DNA from: Streptomyces monashensis
GTDB taxonomy: Bacteria; Actinomycetota; Actinomycetes; Streptomycetales; Streptomycetaceae
NCBI RefSeq assembly: GCF_001866665.1
Contig: NZ_MLYO01000054.1
Coordinates: forward strand, 1-64,000
Direction of reading: 5' to 3'
DNA: 64,000 nucleotides
This document shows, piece by piece, positions 33,697 through 42,828 of this stretch. Position 1 is the stretch's first letter; each line of letters opens with the position of its first letter. The position numbers were made by a program, and so were the translations under genes. Under the pieces are notes generated by a model. It was given only the letters and a program-made list of their open reading frames with translations, searched no databases and had not been told where the DNA came from.

Positions 33697-34533
33697 GTGG
33701 TCCAAGCGTTCGCCGTGTACCGGGACGCCCTGCGCGAGGCGTGGGGCGACTGGTGGCTGACCTGGCCCCTGGTCCACAACGTGGCCGTCGGGGACGTCCT
33801 GCACGACGCCAGGGGTTCCGTGCGCACGGCCGGGACGCTGGGCGACCGGCGGATCACGTGCGAGGAGACGGCACCGGCGGCCCGGGGTTCGTTCGTGTAC
33901 GACGCCGGGGGCGGTGTCGACCTGCGTTTCAAGGCGTCCGGCGCCACCGACCCGCTGTTCTCGGCCCTCGTCGACGCGGACGCCGGTGTGCTGCTGCGGT
34001 TCGCCCGGGAGCGGGCGGCACTCGTGGCGTACCGCGGCATGACCGGCAGCGCGGTCACCGACACCCGTGCCCTGGCCCGCGCGCTGGTGCGCCGCTACTG
34101 GGAGGGCCGCTGGGACGCGGACCTGCTCGCCGTGACCGAGGTGGTCCGGGCCGAGGCCGCCGCCGTGCTGGTGGCCGCCGGTGCGGGAGCCGCCGTCGAG
34201 CTGCGGCTGACCACGTCCGCGGGCGTCGGCCCGCTGTCCCTGCTCGACCTCGCCGGCGCGGCACGGATCGCGGGCAGCCGGCACCTGGGCTTCCAGTGGA
34301 TCGGCGCGTCCGTCACGCCGCTCCACCGTGTCGTACGGCTGCGGACCACCTGGCTCGGCGGGGTGCGCGAGGAGTACGGGCCGGTCCAGCCGGGGCGCGG
34401 CCTGGACGCGGAGCCCGTGCCGCCCCTGCTGCTGGAGCAGGCCGGCGACGACCCCGCCGCCGTCCTCGAATTCCCGCCCCAGCCCCTCCCGGCGGCGGAT
34501 CCGACGACGCCACCGGCCCAGGACGCCTCCTGA
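33697..34533 (+). CDS. Beta-rich protein, possible bacterial gasdermin-like pore former
   Basis: A 278-residue protein with GTG start at 33697 and GGGAGGAG 9 bases upstream. No known domain is certain. The layout is beta-rich: WPLVHNVAVGDVLHDARGSV, then GGVDLRFKASGA, then LLRFARERAALVAYRG, followed by TEVVRAEAAAVLVAAGAGAA, then PLSLLDLAGAARIAGSR, and a final strand VTPLHRVVRLRTTW. The order of a gliding N-terminal strand pair, a helix with VTEVVRA, a strand, and a late TPL-R motif resembles bacterial gasdermins (~240-270 residues). A Pro-rich ~45-residue tail follows the last strand, where gasdermins carry a removable inhibitory peptide. The downstream gene, overlapping by 4 bases, is a metalloprotease. 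This identity is a hypothesis. Confidence 0.4.
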   Translation: MVQAFAVYRDALREAWGDWWLTWPLVHNVAVGDVLHDARGSVRTAGTLGDRRITCEETAPAARGSFVYDAGGGVDLRFKASGATDPLFSALVDADAGVLLRFARERAALVAYRGMTGSAVTDTRALARALVRRYWEGRWDADLLAVTEVVRAEAAAVLVAAGAGAAVELRLTTSAGVGPLSLLDLAGAARIAGSRHLGFQWIGASVTPLHRVVRLRTTWLGGVREEYGPVQPGRGLDAEPVPPLLLEQAGDDPAAVLEFPPQPLPAADPTTPPAQDAS

Positions 34534-35867
34534 CCTCCCCCGCCCGGCGCGCCGCCGTCCGCGAGCACGCCGTCGCCGGGCTGGAGGCGGAGCTGCGTCA
34601 GTGGGAGGCGGTGAGCCGCGCGGGCGGACCGCTGGAGAAGCACCGCAGTCAACTCGACGCGGTCGGCGCGCTGTTGGGTGCTGCGGTGGCCGACGTGCGC
34701 GTCCGGCTCACGGACGGGCGCGCCGCCCAGGTGCCGGGGCGGGTGCTGGACCTGCACCACGTGTGGGACTTCTACCGCACCCGGTTCCTGCTGCGCCAGG
34801 TACGTGCGTACCGCCGCTTCCTGGACGTCGCCGACGAGCTGGCCTGGGAGACGTACGGCCCGGCCGTGCGGCTCGCCGGCGCCCGGCCCAAGGAGCCGCC
34901 GCTCGTCGGCTTCAGCCGGGCGGCCTCGCCGCGGGCCCACCGCAGGGGCGGCGCCTACCACGATCTGCTGCCCCGGGGCGGCATCCACACTCCCGAGGGC
35001 CGGGCGGCCGCGGCCCGGCTGCCGTTCCCGGTGATCGACGTGCCCTGGTCCTTCGGCTCCCATCTGCCCGCCCTGCTGACCGTGGCGCACGAGGCCGCCC
35101 ACCACATCGACGACGACTGCGGCCTCGGCGCGGAGATCGCCGAGCGGGTGTCGGACGCCGCTCTGGCGCCGGACCGGCGCGCGCACTGGGGGCGCTGGGC
35201 GGGCGAGGCGTTCGCCGACGTGTGCGCCGCCGTGCTGTGCGGCCCCGCCTACGCCGCCGTCCTCGCCGATCTCCTCGACAGCGGCGACGACGAAGACGGT
35301 GAAGACGGTGAAGACGGCGTGGACGAGCGGGACTTCGACGGCCCGCACCCGCCCCCGGAAGCCCGGCTGCGGCTGGCCGCTGCTGCCGCCCGCCTCGCCG
35401 GACACCCGGACACCCACGACCGGGATGTCGAGGACGGCACGGACGCCGAGGACAGCGGGTACGGCCCTGAGGCGGACGTCGTGGCGCGGGCGTTCATGAC
35501 GGACGGCTGGTCCGGGCTGCAGGGGCTGTCGCTCGCCGAACTGCTCGTCCCCGAGCGCGCGTCCGCCGGCGCGGCCGTGCCCGAAGGGGCCCGGCGACTG
35601 CTGGCCGGGGGCCCCTCCCGGTGCTCCTCGACGGCCGGGGTGCTGGCCGCGGCCGCCCTGGCCTTCCGGTGCGAGCCGGCCGCGTACGACCGGCGGGAGG
35701 TCGGCGAGCGCGCGGTCTCCGAGGTGCTGGCGCTGCGGGCCGCCGGCTCCCGTGCGGGCGGCCGACCGGAACCGCGGAACGAGGAACGCCACAGCGGCGC
35801 CCACCACGCGGCGGGCCGTGCCCTGCTCGCCGCGCTCGACGCCACAGGCGGGTCAACTCGTCAGTGA
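34530..35867 (+). CDS. HExxH zinc metallopeptidase-like protein
   Basis: A ~445-residue protein. The core motif is LLTVAHEAAHHIDDDCGLGA (HEAAHH, near residue 190), with a downstream WAGEAFADVCAAVLCGPAY segment whose Glu/Asp could supply the third zinc ligand. No ATG or GTG fits near the start; the best candidate is a CTG at 34530 that overlaps the previous stop as CTGA, which would couple translation. An alternative is a GTG about 25 codons in (EAVSRAGG). The middle has an acidic Asp/Glu-Gly repeat (35281-35330). Paired with the preceding gene it may be an activating protease. I do not recognise the exact family. Confidence 0.6.
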   Translation: MTSPARRAAVREHAVAGLEAELRQWEAVSRAGGPLEKHRSQLDAVGALLGAAVADVRVRLTDGRAAQVPGRVLDLHHVWDFYRTRFLLRQVRAYRRFLDVADELAWETYGPAVRLAGARPKEPPLVGFSRAASPRAHRRGGAYHDLLPRGGIHTPEGRAAAARLPFPVIDVPWSFGSHLPALLTVAHEAAHHIDDDCGLGAEIAERVSDAALAPDRRAHWGRWAGEAFADVCAAVLCGPAYAAVLADLLDSGDDEDGEDGEDGVDERDFDGPHPPPEARLRLAAAAARLAGHPDTHDRDVEDGTDAEDSGYGPEADVVARAFMTDGWSGLQGLSLAELLVPERASAGAAVPEGARRLLAGGPSRCSSTAGVLAAAALAFRCEPAAYDRREVGERAVSEVLALRAAGSRAGGRPEPRNEERHSGAHHAAGRALLAALDATGGSTRQ

Positions 35868-35935
35868 TCACGACAAGTTGACGGGACGGCAGAGGTACGC
35901 TGGTGGCGGCGTGCCGACCGGACGGGGGACGGCGG

Positions 35936-36949
35936 ATGGGGATGCGGTGGACACCGGCGGTGCTGCACCGTGAGCGGCACGGGCGGGTGCAGTGCCTGCT
36001 GTGTCCCTTCCGGTGTGCGCTGAAGGACGGTGAGACGGGGCTGTGCGGGGTGCGCCGCCGCTCCGGTGGCCGGCTGGAGACGGCGACGTTCGCGTCGTCC
36101 GTACGGCACTGGGACACCCTCGAGCGCAAGCCGCTCTTCCACTACCGCCCGGGCACACCCTGTCTCACCCTGGCGGCGCCCGGCTGCACCTTCGCCTGCG
36201 ACTACTGCATCAACCACCGCATGTCCCAGTACGGCCGTGAGGACTCCGTGCGCTGGGACGCCGAGCCCGTCGACCCCGAGGACGTGGCCGCGGAGGCCGC
36301 CGCGCGCGCGGGCTGTGTCGCGATCTCCTACACCGAGCCCTCGCTGGCCATCGAACTCACGGCCGCGCTCGCCGAGTCGGGCCGCCCGCTCGGGGTGGAC
36401 GTGGTCTGGAAGAGCAACGGCTTCCTCACCCCCGAGGCCGTCGACCTCGCGGCACGCCATGTCGCCGCCGTCAACATCGACGTGAAGACCCTCGACGAAC
36501 GCGACCACCGCGAACTCACCGGCGCCCGGCCGGGACCCGTCCTCGACACCCTCGCGGGCCTGCGGGAGCGCGGGGTCTGGGTGGAGGTGTCGACCCCGCT
36601 GATCCCCGGCCTCACCGCAGGGCCGGGCACGCTGCGCCCGATCGCCCGGGCGCTCGCCGCGCTGGATCCCGCGATCCCCTGGCATCTGGTCCGGGCCACC
36701 CCCGCCCACCGCCGCACCGGCCACGCGCCCACGCCGGTGGCCGACCTGGCGGCCGGGGTGCGGATCGGGCACGAGGCGGGGCTGCGGCACGTGTACGTGG
36801 AGCGGGCCCTCGGCGCGGACGGCCGGGCCACCCGGTGCGCGGGATGCCGTACGACCGTGGTGGCGCGGGACGTCTGGGCGCTGGGCGAGAACATCCTCGA
36901 CGACGGCAGGTGCCCGCGGTGCGGCACCGTGACGGAAGGACGATGGTGA
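35936..36949 (+). CDS. Radical SAM enzyme (AmmeMemoRadiSam/PflA-like family)
   Basis: A 337-residue radical SAM protein. The cluster motif is APGCTFACDYCINHRMSQYG (CxxxCxxC, ~81-88). The N-terminus has a zinc-like C-x2-C motif (VQCLLCPFRCALKDGETGLC), and the C-terminus adds a CAGC...CPRCG zinc ribbon (~302-330). The layout matches AmrS-type proteins (PflA-like with an N-terminal Cys cluster); VWKSNGFLTPEAVD and VNIDVKTLDERDHREL are typical core strands. The ATG at 35936 was chosen with GGGGGACGGCGG upstream. Product and substrate are unknown. It is followed after 4 bases by a 69-aa gene that may be its partner. Confidence 0.88.
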   Translation: MGMRWTPAVLHRERHGRVQCLLCPFRCALKDGETGLCGVRRRSGGRLETATFASSVRHWDTLERKPLFHYRPGTPCLTLAAPGCTFACDYCINHRMSQYGREDSVRWDAEPVDPEDVAAEAAARAGCVAISYTEPSLAIELTAALAESGRPLGVDVVWKSNGFLTPEAVDLAARHVAAVNIDVKTLDERDHRELTGARPGPVLDTLAGLRERGVWVEVSTPLIPGLTAGPGTLRPIARALAALDPAIPWHLVRATPAHRRTGHAPTPVADLAAGVRIGHEAGLRHVYVERALGADGRATRCAGCRTTVVARDVWALGENILDDGRCPRCGTVTEGRW

Positions 36950-36953
36950 GGCG

Positions 36954-37163
36954 ATGACCGAGTACCGGATGGTCGAGCACATTCCCGACCTGATCCAGCC
37001 CGAGGAGTACGAGGAGCATCCCGAGGGGCGTCTGGTGCGGATCAGCATCCGTGTCGACGGCGACGGGGTCCAGGTGCTCGGCGACGCCTTCCGGCCCGAG
37101 GTGCTGGAGCAGTTGCTGGAGCGGCTGGGCCCCGACGCGATCGAGCAGATGCTCTGCGGCTGA
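36954..37163 (+). CDS. 69-aa protein following the radical SAM enzyme
   Basis: Acidic small protein: MTEYRMVEHIPDLIQPEEYE, then RLVRISIRVDGDGVQVLGDA, then VLEQLLERLGPDAIEQMLCG. Strand-strand-helix pattern, a single Cys next to the C-terminal Gly. The ATG lies 4 bases after the radical SAM stop, so the two are one operon. It may be a substrate, a carrier or a regulatory subunit. The gene ends 15 bases before the convergent minus operon, leaving no space for a separate terminator. Confidence 0.65.
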   Translation: MTEYRMVEHIPDLIQPEEYEEHPEGRLVRISIRVDGDGVQVLGDAFRPEVLEQLLERLGPDAIEQMLCG

Positions 37164-37177
37164 GCGGCGGCACGGGT

Positions 37178-40100
37178 TCAGTCGTCCGAGAGCAGTGCCG
37201 TCAGCGCCGCGCGCAGTTCCTCAGGGGCGGGTTCCGGCGGCAGGACCTGGCGGTGCCGGGCGGGCTCGCGCCAGGGGACGCTCGGGTAGTGCACGCGCAG
37301 TTCCCGCAGTCCCGGCCGGGGCACGGGCCGCAGGTAGGGGTGCGACAGCAGGACCATCCGGGGCGGCCCGGACAGGTCGGCGGTGAGCCGGGCGGCGACC
37401 ACCTCGGCCTCGCGGAACGCGGCCGGCACATCGCCCGCCGACAGCGGTCCGGCGGCCCACACATGGACCAGGTCCTCGGGGCCGAGCAGCAGCCGGGACC
37501 GCCAGGGCTCGCCGAGCGGAACGAGCGCGCAGGGCCGGCCGAGCCGGAGCACGGTGACGGCCATCAGATGGGCGGCCAGCCGCAGCACGGAGCCGACCTT
37601 GCCGTGCGTGGCCGGGGTGTCGTCCAGCACCAGCACCAGCCCGTGCGGATCGCGCGGCAGCCGGCCGCTGCTGGTGCGGTACAGCAGCTCGTCCCGGGCG
37701 TGCCGGGCCCGCAACAGCTCGGTCGGCAGGGCGAGTTGGGTGGGCAGCAGCCGGGTGGCGGGGCCGTGCCGGGCCAGTCCGGAGCGGCCGGTGCCGCCGG
37801 CGCCGCCCATGGCGAGCCCGGTGTCGCCGTCCAGGAGGCGCAGGCCGAGCAGGGCGCGCTGGGCGGGTCCCGGCGGGGTGAGGGAGAGGCGCAGGCGGCG
37901 CATCCGGGCGGGCAGGGTGGGATCGACGGCGACCGCCTCGGGGCCGAGGATGCGCAGCAGGGCCACGAGCCGGTCGTCCACCGTGCCCAGGGCGGCGGTC
38001 AGTTCGGTCAGGGCCGGGGCGGAGGCGCGGGCGGGGACGGAGGAGCCGGTCAGCGCCCGGCCCAGCGCCTGGGCGAGGTCGGCGGGGGTGACCTCGGGCG
38101 GGGCCAGGTACGCCGGGGCGGCGGGCAGGTCCGCCACCAGCAGCAGCGCAAGTCCCGCCAACGCGGGCCCCGGCCAGCCCAGTTCGCGCAGCGCGTGCAG
38201 GCCGCGGTGGTCGGCGAGGGCGCGCAGCCGGGGCGGGACGGTGCCGCGCAGCAGGGCCAGGACGTCGCCGAGCAGGTCCAGCGGTACGCCGAAGCCGTGG
38301 ACGGCCGCCAGCACGCCGAGGCGGACCAGTTCCTCCTGGCCGCTCGGCGGGACCGGCGCGGCGGCGGTGCGCGGGCCGCCGGTGAACAGCTCCCAGAGCA
38401 CCGCGGCACCCGAGTTGTAGGTGGCCGCGAGCTGGTCGCCGACCGGTGACCAGCGCAGCGTCCACAGATGCCCGCCGACCCCGTCCGGGGGCACGAGCAC
38501 GCGGATACGGCGTGGCTCCTCGGTGTCCCAGACCTCGGCCACGGAGTCCTGTTCGGCGGTGGCGAAGGCCAGCAGCCGGGAGTCGGCGCACCAGGACAGC
38601 GCGGGTGCCCAGTCCCGGCCGCCGGCCTCGCCGAAGATCCGCAGGCGCTGCCAGGTGCCGGTGTCCCAGACCACGACCGGGCCCCCGGCGCTGCCCGCGG
38701 TCGCGGCGAGCCGGCTGCCGTCCGGGGACCAGGCCACCCGGCACACCAGGGCCCGCGGGTCGGGCCAGTCGAGGACGTGCACCCGTCGGCAGCGGCCGCC
38801 CGCGCCGACGCCCCAGACGACGACGCGGCCGCGGGTGCCGGCGGCGAGCAGGCGGCCGTCCGGGGACCAGGCGGGCCGGCGCACCCCGTCTTCGACGGGC
38901 AGCCGCTGCGGTCCGCCGCCGCCCGGGCCGAGGTCGTGCACCTGCAGCGTGCGCGGGTCGGCGCCCGGTTCGGGCACCGCCCAGCGCAGCGGACGCACGG
39001 GGTCGGCGCTGACCGCCTGCCCCGCGGTGCGCTCGGCGAGCACGGTGCCGTCGCGCGGGTCCACGAGGCGGTTGACGCCCTGTTCGTAGTGGGCGGCCAG
39101 GACCACCACCGGGCGGTCGCCGGCCAGGCAGGCGGCGTCGTACCAGCCGTGCGGGAAGCTCGGCACCGGTGCCGAGCCGTGCGGTCGGGTGGCGTCGGCG
39201 CCGTACGCCAGGATGCGGCCGGGGCCGGACTCGCACCAGTGTCCGGCGCCGTCGGGCGACCACACCAGGACGGGCGCGACACAGCCGGCGCCCGCCTCGG
39301 GCAGCCGCAGCGCGCGCAGCACGCCCGGGGGCCGTTCCCCGGTGCGGGTGTGGACCTTGCCGACGGTCACGCCCATCGCGTTGGCCCAGCGGTGCAGCGC
39401 GGCCGGGCCGCGGCGCCGGTGCGAGCGCGGTACGGCACCGGTCGGCTCCCACACCGCGACCGTGTCGGGATCGAGCCGGGCGGCGAACAGTCCGCTCGCG
39501 GACAGGCCCAGTTCGCCGGGGCCGGTGACCCGGCCGGGCAGCTGCCCGAGGAGGTCCAGGCGCGGGCCGAGGACGCGCAGGCCCTCCAGCGCGGAGCCGG
39601 CGATCAGCAGGGAGCCGTCGTGGCTGAACGTCAGCGCGTTCATCCGGTACGGCACGAACTCGCGGGCCAGTTCCCGGCCCGAGCCGGGGTCCAGCAGCCG
39701 CAGTCCCGCGTAGTCCTCGACGGCGATCGTCCGGCCCTCCGGGGAGCAGGCGACCCGGCGCAGGCCCTCGAACAGCCCGCCGAGGGTGCCGGTCATGGTG
39801 CCGCCGTGCGGTTCCCACAGCTGCGCGGAGGTCGCCGTGGCCACGCACAGGGTGTCCTGGCGGCCCGGGATCCAGCAGACCTCCGCCACCGGGTCGACGC
39901 CGCGCAGCCGGGTCACCGTGCCGTCGGCGCGGCCGAGCAGCAGGACGTCGCCCGAGCCGAGCCCGGCCGCGAGGTGCCGGGCGTCGGGCGACAGGGCGAG
40001 GGCCGTGATCTCGCCCTCGGTGTGCAGCGCGGCGGGGAGTTCCACGGCGTCGCCGGTGTCGGCGTCCAGGAGGACCGAGCGGCCCGCGCGGAGCAGGAAC

Positions 40101-40345
40101 AGGCGGTCGCCTTCGGGGCTCCACACGGCGGCGTCGGTGCCGGAGTGCCGTACGGTGCCGGGGGGCGGGCCGGGCCAGGGCAGCCGCCACACGACGCGCC
40201 CCTCGTCGTCGTAGCGCACGACGTCCTCGGCGTGCACCACGACCAGCCCGGTGCCGTCGGGCGACAGGCACAGGCAGCGGGCGTCGGGTGCGGGCACGGT
40301 GAGGATCTGCTGGGCGTTCCAGGCGCCGGCGGCCGGTGTGCTCAC
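37178..40345 (-). CDS. Beta-propeller - vWA-like fusion protein (ternary-system component)
   Basis: A 1055-residue protein. GTG start at 40345 overlaps the upstream stop as GTGA. Residues 1-~640 are WD40-like repeats marked by recurring WSPDG/SPDG turns (CLSPDGTGLVVVHAED, WSPEGDRLFLLRAG, AWSPDGRLLAAGTRGR, VAWSPDGSRLAATAGSAGG). A helical linker follows. Residues ~901-1035 form a von Willebrand A-like domain: GLVLVLDDTPATHGKV holds the DxTxA-type MIDAS loop, degenerate compared with DxSxS, and RMVLLSHPYLRP is a core strand. In MoxR-vWA-propeller ternary systems these are separate proteins; here they are fused. It is the last gene of the minus operon. Confidence 0.75.
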   Translation of the reverse strand: MSTPAAGAWNAQQILTVPAPDARCLCLSPDGTGLVVVHAEDVVRYDDEGRVVWRLPWPGPPPGTVRHSGTDAAVWSPEGDRLFLLRAGRSVLLDADTGDAVELPAALHTEGEITALALSPDARHLAAGLGSGDVLLLGRADGTVTRLRGVDPVAEVCWIPGRQDTLCVATATSAQLWEPHGGTMTGTLGGLFEGLRRVACSPEGRTIAVEDYAGLRLLDPGSGRELAREFVPYRMNALTFSHDGSLLIAGSALEGLRVLGPRLDLLGQLPGRVTGPGELGLSASGLFAARLDPDTVAVWEPTGAVPRSHRRRGPAALHRWANAMGVTVGKVHTRTGERPPGVLRALRLPEAGAGCVAPVLVWSPDGAGHWCESGPGRILAYGADATRPHGSAPVPSFPHGWYDAACLAGDRPVVVLAAHYEQGVNRLVDPRDGTVLAERTAGQAVSADPVRPLRWAVPEPGADPRTLQVHDLGPGGGGPQRLPVEDGVRRPAWSPDGRLLAAGTRGRVVVWGVGAGGRCRRVHVLDWPDPRALVCRVAWSPDGSRLAATAGSAGGPVVVWDTGTWQRLRIFGEAGGRDWAPALSWCADSRLLAFATAEQDSVAEVWDTEEPRRIRVLVPPDGVGGHLWTLRWSPVGDQLAATYNSGAAVLWELFTGGPRTAAAPVPPSGQEELVRLGVLAAVHGFGVPLDLLGDVLALLRGTVPPRLRALADHRGLHALRELGWPGPALAGLALLLVADLPAAPAYLAPPEVTPADLAQALGRALTGSSVPARASAPALTELTAALGTVDDRLVALLRILGPEAVAVDPTLPARMRRLRLSLTPPGPAQRALLGLRLLDGDTGLAMGGAGGTGRSGLARHGPATRLLPTQLALPTELLRARHARDELLYRTSSGRLPRDPHGLVLVLDDTPATHGKVGSVLRLAAHLMAVTVLRLGRPCALVPLGEPWRSRLLLGPEDLVHVWAAGPLSAGDVPAAFREAEVVAARLTADLSGPPRMVLLSHPYLRPVPRPGLRELRVHYPSVPWREPARHRQVLPPEPAPEELRAALTALLSDD

Positions 40346-42102
40346 CGGCCCTCGCCCAGCTCGGCCGCGGCGCGCTCGTACATCTGGGCGGCGCGCTGGA
40401 AGTGGCCCGCCTGTTCCAGGAGTTCGGCGGCCTCGCGGTACTCGCCGCGCAGGGAGTGCTCCATGGCGGCCTGGTTGAGCCGGCGCCGCTCGGCCTCGGG
40501 GGTGCGGGGCGCGGCCGGGGCGGCGGGCTCGGCCTCCGGTACGGCGGCGGCGACCCGGTCCAGCAACTCCCGTGCGGGGCCGGACAGTCCGGCGGCGAAG
40601 GCGGGCGGCTCGGGCAACCACAGGTGCCAGGCCGGCCGTACGTCCTCCAGGCGCAGCCGCCAGGCGCCGTCCCGGCAGAGCACGGTGACGACGTCGGGCG
40701 CGAGGCCGAGGACCTCGTCGCGCGCGGTGTCGGGCAGCGGCGGGTTGAGGACGCAGCCGCTCTCCAGGTACAGGGCGCCGGGGCCGGCCTGGTAGACGGG
40801 GACGCCGAAGGGCAGGGTCTGGCAGAGTCCGGGGGGTTCGGTCACCAGGTGGCGGCCCGGTCCGAAGGCGACCACGGCGGTCTCGTGCAGCGGCCTGGAG
40901 CGCAGGAAGCGGCGCAGCAGGGTGAGTTCGGCGTCCGCGATCAGTACGGCGTCGACCCGGTGCGGGGCGCGGGCGCTGGTCACCAGGCGGACCGGTACGG
41001 CGGGGCCGAGGGGCGGCACGGGCACGGAGGTGCGCGCGGGCTCCCCGGTGGCCAGCAGCGGGCGCGCGTCGAGGAGTTCGCCCGGCCGCTCGTCGTCGCG
41101 GGGCCGCCACTGCCAGGGCGTGCCGGCCCCGGCGCGCTCCACGACGAGGTGCCGTCCGAGCGGGATGTCCTCCAGCAGCACGGCGTCGTCCAGGGGCAGC
41201 CGGAGCCGCAGGTCGACCAGGAGCCGAAGATCCGGGTCGGCCGCCCGGCAGGCCACGGCGTGGGGCAGCCGGCCGCACGCCTCGACCAGCCCGGCGGGTA
41301 CGGCACCGGACGCGGCGCTCAGCCGCAGCAGCAGCCAGCCCGGGTCGCTCCCGCCGCCCTGGCCAAGGCGCTCCACGGGCTGGAAGGTGATCGCCACCCC
41401 GGTGGCCAGGCAGCGGCGCAGCAGCCAGCGGGCGAGGGCGCCCGGGGCGAGGACGACGACCTCCCTGAGCCCGGGGGGCGGGGTGTCCTCGGGGCTGTGC
41501 GCGGCCAGTTCGGCGAGGCCGAACCGGTCCCATCCGGCGACGGTGGACAGGTGTCCGACGGCCCGTGCGGAGCGGCCTCCGGGCCCGTCGTGGCCGTGCG
41601 CCGTGTCGTGGCCGGGCGCGTTGCCGTGTCCCGGCAGCCCGTCGGGCCACAGCAGGCCGTCGGTGTCGGCGTGGCAGGCCAGGCCGCCGTAGGCGGGGGC
41701 GAGGGCGAGGGCGGGCTGTTGTCCGGGGTGGAGCAGGGTCCACACGGCGTGGTCGTGGGGTGATCTGCGCAGGGCCCGCGGGCCCAGTTCCACCGTGGCC
41801 GCGACATGCCCGAGGGCGGCGCGGGCGGAGGGGAAGCGGACCGCGACGGACCAGCCGGGGGGCGCGCCGGGCTCCCCCGGGTCGCCGCCCGCGGGTTCGC
41901 CGGGCGGGGGGTCGTCGGGCGGCGCGGGCGGCCCGTCGTGACCGCCGGGGGTCACGGGGACCGCGGTGAAGCGGGGCGGCGGCACCTCCGCGGACGCGGG
42001 CCCGGCGGGCGGTGGCGGCGCGGCCGGCTGGGGCGGCGCGGGCGGCTGCGCGGGAAAGACGAACGGGAACGGACGCTTCTTGCGCCGCCAAGGAGTGGTC
42101 AT
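40342..42102 (-). CDS. bpX-like ternary-system protein with Pro-rich N-terminus
   Basis: A 586-residue protein. Residues 1-85 are Pro-rich and disordered (FPFVFPAQPPAPPQPAAPPP). The centre (90-500) is a mixed alpha/beta region of repeated strands such as WSVAVRFPSARAALGHVA, GWLLLRLSAASGAVPAGLVE, PDVVTVLCRDGAWRLRLEDV; I recognise no classical domain but place it with the bpX group that accompanies MoxR-vWA-propeller proteins, from memory only. The end (~540-586) has two TPR-like helical hairpins (EYREAAELLEQAGHFQRAAQ). It overlaps the propeller gene by 4 bases. Confidence 0.5.
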   Translation of the reverse strand: MTTPWRRKKRPFPFVFPAQPPAPPQPAAPPPPAGPASAEVPPPRFTAVPVTPGGHDGPPAPPDDPPPGEPAGGDPGEPGAPPGWSVAVRFPSARAALGHVAATVELGPRALRRSPHDHAVWTLLHPGQQPALALAPAYGGLACHADTDGLLWPDGLPGHGNAPGHDTAHGHDGPGGRSARAVGHLSTVAGWDRFGLAELAAHSPEDTPPPGLREVVVLAPGALARWLLRRCLATGVAITFQPVERLGQGGGSDPGWLLLRLSAASGAVPAGLVEACGRLPHAVACRAADPDLRLLVDLRLRLPLDDAVLLEDIPLGRHLVVERAGAGTPWQWRPRDDERPGELLDARPLLATGEPARTSVPVPPLGPAVPVRLVTSARAPHRVDAVLIADAELTLLRRFLRSRPLHETAVVAFGPGRHLVTEPPGLCQTLPFGVPVYQAGPGALYLESGCVLNPPLPDTARDEVLGLAPDVVTVLCRDGAWRLRLEDVRPAWHLWLPEPPAFAAGLSGPARELLDRVAAAVPEAEPAAPAAPRTPEAERRRLNQAAMEHSLRGEYREAAELLEQAGHFQRAAQMYERAAAELGEGR

Positions 42103-42150
42103 GGGTCCCCCGATGAGTGGATCTGGTGGTGCCGCCGCTCGCGCGCCCGC

Positions 42151-42828
42151 CTAGGCCGCGACCGGGTCCGGCGGTGCGGGTGCGGTGGGTACGCCGGTGG
42201 TGTCGCCCAGGTGCTCCGCGGCCCAGTGCTGCCAGCGCTCGGCGCAGCCGCCGACACCGGCCCGGTAGGAGGCGGCGAAGACGAGGGCGCCGAGGTCCGG
42301 GCGGTGGATCAGGACGGCCGCGACCACCGCCCACCGCTCGACGTCGGCCCGCTCCCGGGCCGGGGTGAGCGAGCCGATGCGCTCCGGCACGTCCGCCAAA
42401 GTGTGCAGCAGGGGTCCGCTGTCGCCGTAGGCCCGGGCGGCGGCAAGCTGCCGGCCGAGCCGGCGCCGCAGCCGCTCGCCCGGGGTCTGCGCCCGTGCGG
42501 TGGCGAACAGTTGCTCGGCGGTGGCGAAGGACCGGGTGAGGGTGACCAGGGTGAAGCCGGCGCGCAGCAGGTCGCCGCCCGCTTCGAAGCAGGCGGCGGC
42601 CTCGTCGTAGCGGTGTGCGGACAGCAGGCACTCGGCGGCCCGGGTCGGCCGGCGGGCGCGCTGCCAGCAGTCGGCGGCCCGCGTCATGTCGCCTGCCTGT
42701 TCCCACAGTTCGGCCGCCTTCAGCGGGTGGCCGGCCTCGTCGTGGCAGCGGGCGGCCTGGGCGTAGTCGCCGGTCTGCTCGTAGCAGTGGGCGGCGCGCA
42801 CCAGGAGGTCGGGCGGTCGCGTGCTCAC
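42151..42828 (-). CDS. TPR/SNAP-like helical-repeat protein
   Basis: A 225-residue protein from GTG 42828. Repeats are LLVRAAHCYEQTGDYAQAAR, CHDEAGHPLKAAELWEQAGD, CWQRARRPTRAAECLLSAHR, YDEAAACFEAGGDLLRAGF. This is a scaffold type found in NTPase conflict systems, with conserved Cys/His at loop positions. A helical C-terminal half follows. GTG overlaps the preceding stop region (42825) by 4 bases, so it is translated with the small accessory gene. Confidence 0.75.
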   Translation of the reverse strand: MSTRPPDLLVRAAHCYEQTGDYAQAARCHDEAGHPLKAAELWEQAGDMTRAADCWQRARRPTRAAECLLSAHRYDEAAACFEAGGDLLRAGFTLVTLTRSFATAEQLFATARAQTPGERLRRRLGRQLAAARAYGDSGPLLHTLADVPERIGSLTPARERADVERWAVVAAVLIHRPDLGALVFAASYRAGVGGCAERWQHWAAEHLGDTTGVPTAPAPPDPVAA

